A stretch of 64,000 bases of DNA from Spirochaeta cellobiosiphila DSM 17781 (GTDB lineage Bacteria; Spirochaetota; Spirochaetia; DSM-17781), in NCBI RefSeq assembly GCF_000426705.1, contig NZ_AUFW01000018.1, positions 110,378 through 174,377 of the forward strand. Reading direction: 5' to 3'. Below the pieces are notes generated by a model. It did not search any database. It was not told the DNA's origin and was given only the letters and a program-made list of their open reading frames with translations. Each line of letters opens with the position of its first letter. Position 1 is the stretch's first letter. Below, one piece after another: positions 26,651 through 34,526 of the stretch. The translations under genes were made by a program, and so were the position numbers.

Positions 26651-27802
26651 ATGAGAAAAGCTTTTATCTATCTATTTGTCACCTTTTTTGTTTGCCTTTC
26701 CTATGCTGATGACAGGGATTCTAATTTAGATTTATACATAGTTATGGACAAATCCCTATCAATGGAAGAAGAAATCGACCAGGTCAAAGAGTATATTGAA
26801 AGTTTTCTAATCGACAAACTGCTAATACCTGGAGATAAACTCTATCTTGTCCCTTTCTATGGAGAGGCTTATCCTCTTTTTGATGGACAAGAAGTTACAT
26901 CTAATAATTATAATGTTATAAAGAACAAAATAACGGCCATTAAAGCAAACGGGCAGTATACAGATATTGGGAATGCTTTGGATAAACTTAATACGATAGT
27001 AGATAAAAGCTCCACTAATAGAAAATATTTCCTCCTATTAACGGACGGAAAACAGGAAGCTCCCCCTGAAAGTCAATATTATAGCCCTGATGGGACTTAC
27101 AACCATCCTTTCCTGGATAATATTAGAATTATACGCGACCAAGGTTGGAAAGTTATAGTATTAGGATTAGGTTCTGATGAAGATGCAAAGGAATTAGCAG
27201 AACAATTATCTGCAGGGTATTCTTCCTTTGCAGACGCCACAAAAACAGATCCTTCAGATTTTGTTGGGATATTTCAATTAAAAGATAGTCCTGAATTAAA
27301 AATATATAAAGATAAGGCTCATTTAATTCTATCCATTGAAGGAGAAGGAATGGATAGTCCTAAAAGCATAAATATCGATAAGATCATTGCTGAAGATGAA
27401 AACAACAATACATTTACTATTTTAGAATCTTATGAAACAGCATTACTGGATCCCAATAAAATGATTGACCTAGATATTGACATTGATGTCAGCAAAGTAG
27501 CAGGGAAATTCAATGCCAACAACAATTACTCTCTTAGACTTTCTTTTTTAGGACAACAGCAAATAGTACCATCCGTCTACCCCTTGGTTGTCACTAACAT
27601 TGCAAGTGATACAAAATCAACAATTTCAGAAAGTGAAAAGTCTACTCAAAGTTCAGAATCTCGAAATAATTTAGCCTTGTTTATTATATTAGGTCTCCTC
27701 CTTGTTATAATAATCGTCTTTATTATTCTTGTGATTAAAAACAGAGTACCTTCGGATGATGAAAAGAAAAGGAAAAAAGTTATAGATGGAGATACTGAAT
27801 AA
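26651..27802 (+). CDS. VWA-domain membrane protein
   Basis: An exported, C-terminally anchored von Willebrand factor A protein. Signal peptide 1-19 (ending SYA); VWA domain about 26-190 with the MIDAS motif DKSLS, TDIGNALDKL for the second metal ligand and LLTDGKQE for the third. A beta-rich part follows (220-315), then a Ser-rich linker, a membrane helix at about 337-360 (LALFIILGLLLVIIIVFIIL) and a short basic cytoplasmic tail. It probably binds a protein partner through a metal ion outside the membrane. A TATAAT at 26638-26643 lies 7 bases before the ATG and no Shine-Dalgarno sequence is present, so the mRNA may be leaderless. It overlaps the next gene by 17 bases. Confidence 0.85.
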   Translation: MRKAFIYLFVTFFVCLSYADDRDSNLDLYIVMDKSLSMEEEIDQVKEYIESFLIDKLLIPGDKLYLVPFYGEAYPLFDGQEVTSNNYNVIKNKITAIKANGQYTDIGNALDKLNTIVDKSSTNRKYFLLLTDGKQEAPPESQYYSPDGTYNHPFLDNIRIIRDQGWKVIVLGLGSDEDAKELAEQLSAGYSSFADATKTDPSDFVGIFQLKDSPELKIYKDKAHLILSIEGEGMDSPKSINIDKIIAEDENNNTFTILESYETALLDPNKMIDLDIDIDVSKVAGKFNANNNYSLRLSFLGQQQIVPSVYPLVVTNIASDTKSTISESEKSTQSSESRNNLALFIILGLLLVIIIVFIILVIKNRVPSDDEKKRKKVIDGDTE

Positions 27803-28778
27803 ACAACAAAAAAAGTTAATAGATTTTTTATTAGAAAATGACAACTATATCATTGCTGGTCATGAGTCTCCTGACGGAGATGCCCTTGGGGCAGCCTATG
27901 GTCTGTATTGTATTCTAAAGCGATTAGGAAAAGACGTTCATATAAGAAACAATGACGAAGCACCTGCAAAATTGACTTTCTTTGATAATGATAAATGTAT
28001 AAAAAGCTGGAACGATAGTCCCTTATCAAAAGATTACTTAATGAAAAGTCATCTTTTGATAGTTGATACAAATGATCTGGAAAACATAGGTCTATTGGGT
28101 AAAGATTATCATAAATATTTTAAAGGAACCTTTATCATTGATCACCATGAACATCCCCTTCCCCATTGTGATTTTCAATTAATCGACAGTGCAGCCTCAA
28201 GTACATCTGAAATGATTTTTTATCTAGCAGAAAAAATGAATATTTCATTGCCATTAGAAGCTGCAAAAGGTCTATTCCTAGGCATAATGTACGATACAGG
28301 CTCTTTTATTTATCCCAAAACCAGTGCAAAAACTTTTTATGCTGCTGAACAACTACTCAAAAGGGGAGTTATTCCTTATGAAGTTTATACGGTTTTATGG
28401 GAGAGTAATACGATCGCTTTTCTAAAATTGCAATCAAAAGTCTTATCAACATTACAGTTACTATACAATAATAGAGTTTCTTTACTAGTGATGACAAAGG
28501 AAGATCTGCTATCCTGCAGCGCTCAGTTTAATGAAGCGGACCATTTAATAAATATTCCTCTGAAAAGTCGTGACATCATTATAAGTGTGTTTTTTAAAGA
28601 AAATGAAGAAGGTTTATTGAGATGCTCATTACGCTCAAAAGGTAACGTTAATGTCGCCGATATAGCCCAATCATTCGGAGGTGGCGGTCATAAGAATGCT
28701 GCCGGCTTCAAATGTAACCATCCTCTTGATGAAATTAAGCAAAAAGTGTTAGATAGTGTATCATTGCTCTTAGATTGA
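27786..28778 (+). CDS. nrnA: DHH/DHHA1 phosphoesterase, NrnA-like
   Basis: Oligoribonuclease/pAp-phosphatase-type enzyme, degrading short RNA (including linear dinucleotides) or 3'-phosphoadenosine 5'-phosphate. DHH domain: HESPDGDALG (about 25), VDTND (about 96), DHHEHP (about 120) and MYDTGSF (about 168), all metal ligands present. The C-terminal DHHA1 domain ends in the substrate motif GGGGHKNAAG. Length 330 fits NrnA. With an active diguanylate cyclase in the window, a role in clearing pGpG is possible. The start lies within the preceding gene's end; the stop overlaps the following region. Confidence 0.9.
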   Translation: MEILNKQQKKLIDFLLENDNYIIAGHESPDGDALGAAYGLYCILKRLGKDVHIRNNDEAPAKLTFFDNDKCIKSWNDSPLSKDYLMKSHLLIVDTNDLENIGLLGKDYHKYFKGTFIIDHHEHPLPHCDFQLIDSAASSTSEMIFYLAEKMNISLPLEAAKGLFLGIMYDTGSFIYPKTSAKTFYAAEQLLKRGVIPYEVYTVLWESNTIAFLKLQSKVLSTLQLLYNNRVSLLVMTKEDLLSCSAQFNEADHLINIPLKSRDIIISVFFKENEEGLLRCSLRSKGNVNVADIAQSFGGGGHKNAAGFKCNHPLDEIKQKVLDSVSLLLD

Positions 28779-28789
28779 GAGGCTTATTA

Positions 28790-30235
28790 TTGCGTTCTAC
28801 TATTTTAATTTTTCTTATTACAATTCTGATGGCCTGTTCTCAAAATAGTCAGACAGATGATCAAAATGATTTGAATAATAATACAATAACAACAGATATT
28901 GATAATATAGAAGACAGTCCTGTCCTTATAGACAATGATAATGATAATTTACTACCGTCAGATGAATCCATCCTTCTTAGTTATAGTGTAAATTTAGATC
29001 TGGACCCCTATGAGGAGCAAGTAAAAATAACGATAAAACCTTCAAGACATGATACACCAATAAAATTATGGGTTATAGATTACGATAATGTAAGGCAAAA
29101 ATCACAAATATCCTATTCTAGTTATTTGGCAGCTACAAGTAAGGATGACATTACTGTTGAATTTGAAGATTTACTTGGAGATTTCTCCTTAGAAATCATA
29201 GCAAGAGGAACAAGTACAAACTCAACGAGAACTATGGATGTATGGAAAAAAAATAGTAATGCCTCTCCATCAACCGACTATTCTAAAATTTTTACGATTA
29301 CAACAGAAGGTAGCATTAATATTGATCGGAAAGAAAGAAGTAAGGGATATACAGAAGGACAGAAACCAGGAATTAGTTTTCCCATAGAAATATTAGAAAA
29401 AGCTAATAAAGAAGCAGATAATTTTGACTTAATGAAAAGGACTTATTACTGGAGATATAATCAAGATAAATATGCTTTATCCAAGGAAGAACAATTATCA
29501 GGTCAACAAATTGAAGCTCAACACTTAAAAGAATTATATAGAGCAAACGCTACTGAATATATGACCTATCTATCAGGGATATGGGTCAACCCTAATACAA
29601 ACCGACAGATATTCATTGATAATACATCAAATGGTATTTCTTTTATTGGCGATTCTTTACAAGAAATATACTCCATAAATCGTAAATACAAAGGGATATA
29701 TAATCTAATTGAATTATATGGAGACAATGAATTACTCTCTAATGTACAAAAATATATTACTGTTAGTCTTAATGATTTAAATAGTATAACGATGAAAGTT
29801 GAAGAAATAGACGGATGGAAACGAACTCCTGATGAAGTATGGTCCGGAATGTATCAGAGACCTGATACAAAACCAGCCCCAATTGATCAGCTTCCTCATC
29901 CTAGTGGCTCCTATAGTAACTCTCTGGGTTTACAAATCTTTTTTGACTTTCCACACTTCAGTATGACTCAGAATAATCATGATACAGTAACTGGAATAGC
30001 AAATATATTTAAACTCAATGATGATCTTGTTCTACAATTGAAGGAAATAAAGCAAAATGGAACAGAAGGGGTTCAATTTGCCTATAAATTAAAATATGAA
30101 GAATCCTCTGACAAATATAAAGAGATACGGACAATCATTTTACAGGAAGGCAATCTTACTACATCAGGGATGAAGTTATATGATGATACCCCACTACGCT
30201 TGGAGCAAATAGAAATATTTGGGGAACTAAGGTAA
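28790..30235 (+). CDS. Lipoprotein of unknown function
   Basis: Predicted lipoprotein: hydrophobic signal followed by lipobox ILMAC with Cys at about residue 16, then a Asn/Asp/Thr/Gln-rich spacer (about 50 residues) that would let the protein stand off the membrane. The body has an Ig-like early part (residues 65-150) and a mixed body with repeated Trp and Tyr, including a YLSGIWVNPNTNRQIF segment of lipocalin-like look. TTG at 28790 is the best start, with GAGAGG 7 bases upstream; a longer TTG frame begins at 28775. The gene overlaps the convergent SPOR-like gene by 9 bases. Function unknown. Confidence 0.68.
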   Translation: MRSTILIFLITILMACSQNSQTDDQNDLNNNTITTDIDNIEDSPVLIDNDNDNLLPSDESILLSYSVNLDLDPYEEQVKITIKPSRHDTPIKLWVIDYDNVRQKSQISYSSYLAATSKDDITVEFEDLLGDFSLEIIARGTSTNSTRTMDVWKKNSNASPSTDYSKIFTITTEGSINIDRKERSKGYTEGQKPGISFPIEILEKANKEADNFDLMKRTYYWRYNQDKYALSKEEQLSGQQIEAQHLKELYRANATEYMTYLSGIWVNPNTNRQIFIDNTSNGISFIGDSLQEIYSINRKYKGIYNLIELYGDNELLSNVQKYITVSLNDLNSITMKVEEIDGWKRTPDEVWSGMYQRPDTKPAPIDQLPHPSGSYSNSLGLQIFFDFPHFSMTQNNHDTVTGIANIFKLNDDLVLQLKEIKQNGTEGVQFAYKLKYEESSDKYKEIRTIILQEGNLTTSGMKLYDDTPLRLEQIEIFGELR

Positions 30236-30847
30236 TATCAAATATTCAATATTATTATTGCTAAGGACATTTACACTTTCATTAAGTTTATTATCGATTA
30301 CTTTGATCATTACCTTGTAAAAAGAATTACTTTGTCTAAGCTCTGGTACGAAACCTAACTTCTTAAGAGTATTAATCATTAAGTCAGCATAATTTTTATG
30401 ACTATAGACCCCAACTTGAATTATTACTTGATTGGAATGAACTGATGAATCAAACTCCTGTCCTAAAAGAAAAAAGGGAGTGTTACTATTCATCAAGCTA
30501 TTATTAACATAAGAACCTCTTACTATATTAATCAAGTCACTACGGCCCTTTAGTTGACCATCTAGCAAATTTAAGTCTTGCTCAGAAATATCTGTACCTA
30601 AATAGACTCTATGTAACAATACCTGATACCAATATCTTTCTTTTTTATAGGTATTATATAATTCCAACCAAACTAACTCAGACTTAGAATAGTCAGGTAT
30701 CAAATCATATATTTGGGCTTCAGCAACCTTTGACTGCTCATCTTGATGAGTAGTTAGAGAAGAGATCTTTTCTTGATAATTAGTATCCCCAAAGAGAGGA
30801 AAAGAGAGTATCAATGGAAAAAATAAAAGATACCTACTTCGGCTCAT
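30227..30847 (-). CDS. Exported SPOR-like protein
   Basis: A 206-residue protein with a signal peptide (ending PLFG) and a C-terminal SPOR-type domain (about 138-206: VIIQVGVYSHKNYADLMINT, then PELRQSNSFYKVMI), the family that binds denuded glycan strands at division sites. The middle (25-125) is helical, TPR-like. It overlaps the upstream lapA-like gene by 14 bases, so it is co-transcribed with folD and its neighbours. The SPOR match is by pattern and moderate. Confidence 0.7.
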   Translation of the reverse strand: MSRSRYLLFFPLILSFPLFGDTNYQEKISSLTTHQDEQSKVAEAQIYDLIPDYSKSELVWLELYNTYKKERYWYQVLLHRVYLGTDISEQDLNLLDGQLKGRSDLINIVRGSYVNNSLMNSNTPFFLLGQEFDSSVHSNQVIIQVGVYSHKNYADLMINTLKKLGFVPELRQSNSFYKVMIKVIDNKLNESVNVLSNNNIEYLILP

Positions 30848-31067
30848 CTTCCTTTACCTTTTTCGTGCTCTTAACTTTATGCTTGAAAGTAAAGGGTATC
30901 ATAATTATGCCACCGAACAAAAATGAAAAAAACAAGGCAATAAACACAGGAACATTTTGAAAAACATAAAATCCAAAGGAAATATTAACACGATTCTCCA
31001 AATTCAAAGCTATAAAGATAATAATGACTCCTAGAGATATAAAAAACATAAACATACGCCAAGGCAT
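30834..31067 (-). CDS. LapA/DUF1049-family small membrane protein
   Basis: A 77-residue protein with two membrane helices (about 6-25 and 35-60) separated by the LapA-type loop with LNLENRVNISFGF, and a basic tail (KHKVKSTKKVKED). DUF1049/LapA members are often envelope proteins linked to LPS assembly. Start at 31067 is chosen because AAAAGGAGG lies 6 bases upstream; the ATG at 31085 sits before that site. It is in the folD unit. Confidence 0.8.
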   Translation of the reverse strand: MPWRMFMFFISLGVIIIFIALNLENRVNISFGFYVFQNVPVFIALFFSFLFGGIIMIPFTFKHKVKSTKKVKEDEPK

Positions 31068-31089
31068 TATCAGCCTCCTTTTCATCTTT

Positions 31090-31773
31090 CTACTTAATTA
31101 TAGTATAACTCTTTATAGCCTCTTCTCCTTGATAAGAAACTAAGAATTCACTAATAGTTTTATCGTACTCAGCGGTGTGATTGAAAGTCTCTTTAGCTAG
31201 TTCAAACCGCGTGTTAAAAGAAAGACCTCCCTTATTCTCAGTTAATTCTTTAAGGATATTATTATACTTGGAGGGATTACAAACAGAAGCTACTCGTAAA
31301 TAATTCTTGGCTGAAGCTCTAAGCATTGTAGGGCCACCAATATCAATATTTGAACGAGCTTCTTCTATAGTTACCTTTTCTTTGGCAATAGTTTGCTGAA
31401 AAGGATACAAATTAACGACAACCATATCAAAGATAACAGCATTCTGCTTTCGAATATCATTTACATGATCTTCATTATAGGTCTCACTCAACAACCCTAA
31501 ATATATCTTGAAATCAAGTGTTTTGACTAAACCGCCTTGCATTTCAGGTTGTCCTGTGTATTCTGAAACAGATACTAGGTTATTGGAATGTCTATCTCCT
31601 AATATTTCTTTAATTTTAGAATACGTGCCACCTGTACTATATATTTTAATATCCTTATTCACCATTATAAGACCCTCTATTAGTACATCAAGATGGCTCT
31701 TATCAGATACTGAAATAAGAACATTTTTTACTTTAACAGTATCATCAATTTTATCTACAATATTCACACTCAT
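31090..31773 (-). CDS. Stand-alone IMP cyclohydrolase domain (PurH N-terminal part)
   Basis: Only the MGS-like IMP cyclohydrolase half of PurH (227 residues); the C-terminal AICAR transformylase is absent, with no trace of it downstream. Motifs: LISVSDKSHL, STGGT (46-50), PEMQGGLVKTL (76-86), NLYPF (121-125), NIDIGGPTMLRASAKN (142-157). The conserved VKTLHPxIHGGLL is changed to VKTLDFKIYLGLL, so the His-Pro and GG are lost, while the active-site Lys84, Tyr123, Asp144 and Lys156 remain. It should close FAICAR to IMP, with formylation done elsewhere. ATG overlaps the folD stop (ATGA); an alternative GTG at 31767 has better spacing to AGGAG. Confidence 0.85.
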   Translation of the reverse strand: MSVNIVDKIDDTVKVKNVLISVSDKSHLDVLIEGLIMVNKDIKIYSTGGTYSKIKEILGDRHSNNLVSVSEYTGQPEMQGGLVKTLDFKIYLGLLSETYNEDHVNDIRKQNAVIFDMVVVNLYPFQQTIAKEKVTIEEARSNIDIGGPTMLRASAKNYLRVASVCNPSKYNNILKELTENKGGLSFNTRFELAKETFNHTAEYDKTISEFLVSYQGEEAIKSYTIIK

Positions 31774-32657
31774 CTCCTATCAAATGTAATTTCTGCTGAC
31801 TTAATAGTGTTAAATAACAACATGGTAATAGTCATAGGACCAACTCCACCAGGAACAGGAGTTAAAACGGAAGCCTTATTAAGCATTCCTTCAAAATCAA
31901 CATCCCCTACTAATCGATATCCTTTTGCCTTAGTACTATCTTCGACCCTGTTAACACCAACATCAATTATGACGACTCCATCAGATACCATGTCAGAAGT
32001 AAGCATTTGAGGAACACCTACAGCAGCAATAATAATATCCGCTCTCTTCGTGAAATCTGATAAGTTCTTAGTTCTGCTATGACAAATGGTGACTGTTGCA
32101 TTGCCTGTGGGAGTCTTCTGAATGAGTAATTGTGATAAAGGAGAGCCCACAATATGACTCCGCCCAATAATGACGATATTCTTCCCTTCAGTCGAGATAT
32201 CAACACTTTCTAACATTTTAATAACACCATGGGGAGTACAGGGAATAAAGGTATCCTGTCCTAACATTAATTTACCTAAACTATTAGGATGAAAACCATC
32301 CACATCTTTATTCGGATCAATAGTCTCAATAATAGTACTTTCATTAATGTGTTTTGGTAACGGTAATTGCACTAAAATACCATGGACGGACTCATCCCTG
32401 TTTAATTCCTCAATAAGGAGAACCAATTCCTCTTCAGATGTAGTACTCGAAAGCTTATAGTCTCTGCTTAAAATACCAACATCTCCACAGGCTTTTTCTT
32501 TTCCCCTAACATAAGATTGACTTGCGGGATCATCCCCCAGAATAATGACAGCTAAACAGGCTGTAATACCCTTTTCTTTCAAAGCCGAGACTCTATTAGC
32601 AACATCATGACGAATATTTTGTGCTAATGCTTTACCGTCTATAATTATTGTAGACAT
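31770..32657 (-). CDS. folD: Methylenetetrahydrofolate dehydrogenase/cyclohydrolase
   Basis: Bifunctional enzyme interconverting 5,10-methylene-THF and 10-formyl-THF, supplying formyl groups for purine synthesis. Motifs: QSYVRGKEKACGDVGI with the catalytic Lys, QLPLPKHI, the PNKDVDGFHP stretch, the NAD(P) loop GRSHIVGSP and the ending PVPGGVGPMTITML. Length 295 is normal. Start at 32657 (MSTIIIDGKAL) is chosen because AGGAGG lies 8 bases upstream; a longer frame to 32693 has no such site. It leads a unit with the IMP cyclohydrolase, a coherent one-carbon/purine pair. Confidence 0.96.
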   Translation of the reverse strand: MSTIIIDGKALAQNIRHDVANRVSALKEKGITACLAVIILGDDPASQSYVRGKEKACGDVGILSRDYKLSSTTSEEELVLLIEELNRDESVHGILVQLPLPKHINESTIIETIDPNKDVDGFHPNSLGKLMLGQDTFIPCTPHGVIKMLESVDISTEGKNIVIIGRSHIVGSPLSQLLIQKTPTGNATVTICHSRTKNLSDFTKRADIIIAAVGVPQMLTSDMVSDGVVIIDVGVNRVEDSTKAKGYRLVGDVDFEGMLNKASVLTPVPGGVGPMTITMLLFNTIKSAEITFDRR

Positions 32658-32802
32658 TTTGTTACCTCCTAGCTGTTGATGTATTTTTATCATAGAAGAG
32701 GCATACAGGCAACGTCTCTTTTTCAGTATAATGAGGTTGGATTTTATTGAAAAAAGAGATAGTGTTAAGCTTATGCAATTACAAATTAAGGATTTATTGT
32801 AA

Positions 32803-33399
32803 ATGAGAAAGACTCACTTTAGAATTCTGTTATTAATACTTGTATTGTTTCCCTCAATGTTATTTGCAGTAGATGATGACAGGATGGAAGAAACTTACGT
32901 ACTAGGCAACAGAACTTTTTCAATTAATTTAGGAGCAGGAGTTCCCCTGTTCTTTCAGGACTTCGATGGTAAATCTTATTCTGCGAATCTAGATTTAGGA
33001 ATGCATGGTTCTCTGGAAATGGATTTTTTTCTAAATAACTATTTTAGAACAGGTATCTCCATTGGTGGAATGATTAGCGGGGGTCCCAATGATGATAATT
33101 TATATATGGTGCCCATTGTCTGGGAAAATATCTATGAACTAAGAAGATACCCCTTTTTAATCCCCCTTTCTTTGGGTATTGGAATGAACGTAAGTCAGTA
33201 TAAGGATATTACTCAAAAGGACCTTATTGTAAAACCTGGACTCGGAGCTTACTATTACATCAATTCTGAATGGGCCTTTGGTTTAGATCTAGATTACTGG
33301 TGGGTTCCGCAAATCTATAATCGTGACGATATAAGTAATGATCAAAGTCGTATAGGAAATTTCCTAGGTGTAACAATCGGCGCCCTTTACCACTTTTAA
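32803..33399 (+). CDS. Outer-membrane beta-barrel-like protein
   Basis: A 198-residue exported protein: signal peptide ending in MLFA, then alternating amphipathic strands with Gly/aromatic residues (FSINLGAGVPLFFQDFDG, then FLGVTIGALYHF). The terminal residue is Phe, as for BAM substrates. Resembles small 8-stranded barrels (OmpW/OmpA-like porin class). An AAGGA lies 10 bases before the ATG. A lipoprotein gene follows after 11 bases, so the pair may form a surface unit. Exact family not assigned. Confidence 0.72.
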   Translation: MRKTHFRILLLILVLFPSMLFAVDDDRMEETYVLGNRTFSINLGAGVPLFFQDFDGKSYSANLDLGMHGSLEMDFFLNNYFRTGISIGGMISGGPNDDNLYMVPIVWENIYELRRYPFLIPLSLGIGMNVSQYKDITQKDLIVKPGLGAYYYINSEWAFGLDLDYWWVPQIYNRDDISNDQSRIGNFLGVTIGALYHF

Positions 33400-33410
33400 G
33401 GAATCACAAA

Positions 33411-34478
33411 ATGAAGAAATATTTTTATATAACAATTATTTTTACAACTTTTATTTTATATAGCTGTAATGATGGGAGTGTAGGTTTATTTTATCAGATC
33501 GAAGAAGAAGAAACTCTTGCTGACAGTATCTTTGGTAATCCAGCTTCCATTGAGGACATGTTGGAATATACAGATGGAACGGCAAATCGCGCTTTTTTCG
33601 TAAGCTCTGGAACACGTCTTTATCGAAAAACGACAAACGGTAACTGGATCAAGGACACACCAAGTGATAAATATCCTATGGGTGGTCCTCTAGCAAGTTA
33701 TAACAACGATATTTATGTAATAGCGAAGAATAAAGATGCTCAAACACAGTTATTAAAGAAATCAAATATAACAGGAACTTGGACAGCTATTGTTGACTAT
33801 AAATCACTTTTAGGTAGTGGAGAGTATCTAAGTCACATGTATGAAATGTCTAATGGAATTTATTTTGTAAGCTATAATCCTAACAATACAAACGATCAAA
33901 ACAATACTGTCATATACTATAATGGATCTAGTTTTACTCCTGTCACTTTTTCAGGAAATACTCCAGCCAATATTCTTGGATTCTTTTATGATACAACCAA
34001 TTATTATATAGTTACTAAAAATGGTTATGTATCTAGCACTGTAGCAACAAGTTTTGATACATCTACTTCTTTTAAAGAATTTGGTTATACAATTAACGAT
34101 GTGTCTCAGAGTACCTTTGACGGTTCTTTTCTAGTGGCAGGCGGAGACAAGGGAATTGTTTCGTTTTACAACAATGGTAATGACACATGGACAAAGCAAG
34201 TTATTAATACAGGATATGACTATAACCGACCCTATGTATATAATAATTATCTTCTATTACCCAGCGACAAAGGTTATATGTTAATAAGTGGCGTCATTAA
34301 CTCTTTTAAAAGCTATTACCCAGATGATGAGATCTTAGGAGACTACAACTCCTATTTAACAGCTGACTTAGATGATACAGAAAGCCGTTTTTTTGCTGAG
34401 TTTAATGGGACGCTCTATCTAGGAGCTTATAATCTTGGATTATGGCACATAAAATCTGGTAATTGGAATCAGGATTAA
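33411..34478 (+). CDS. Lipoprotein, beta-propeller-like
   Basis: Predicted lipoprotein with lipobox FILYSC (Cys at about residue 19). The 335-residue mature part repeats units of about 45-50 residues with aromatic strand cores and polar turns, for example GTRLYRKTTNGNWIK, NDIYVIAKNKD, GIYFVSYNPN, ILGFFYDTTNYYIVTKNGYV, and ends NLGLWHIKSGNW. This suggests a Kelch/WD-like beta-propeller. AAGGA lies 8 bases upstream of the ATG. It is followed by a strong bidirectional terminator. Function unknown; ligand or surface binding is inference. Confidence 0.72.
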   Translation: MKKYFYITIIFTTFILYSCNDGSVGLFYQIEEEETLADSIFGNPASIEDMLEYTDGTANRAFFVSSGTRLYRKTTNGNWIKDTPSDKYPMGGPLASYNNDIYVIAKNKDAQTQLLKKSNITGTWTAIVDYKSLLGSGEYLSHMYEMSNGIYFVSYNPNNTNDQNNTVIYYNGSSFTPVTFSGNTPANILGFFYDTTNYYIVTKNGYVSSTVATSFDTSTSFKEFGYTINDVSQSTFDGSFLVAGGDKGIVSFYNNGNDTWTKQVINTGYDYNRPYVYNNYLLLPSDKGYMLISGVINSFKSYYPDDEILGDYNSYLTADLDDTESRFFAEFNGTLYLGAYNLGLWHIKSGNWNQD

Positions 34479-34491
34479 AAAATGGTTCAAT

Positions 34492-34524
34492 AAAAAAGGT
34501 TGGATTTTTTTCCAACCTTTTTTT
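34492..34524. terminator. Bidirectional intrinsic terminator
   Basis: A6, stem GGTTGGA / TCCAACC (34498-34504 with 34511-34517), T6 loop, T7 tail. It serves the plus-strand lipoprotein gene and the minus-strand giant gene that ends at 34527. Confidence 0.9.
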
Positions 34525-34526
34525 AT

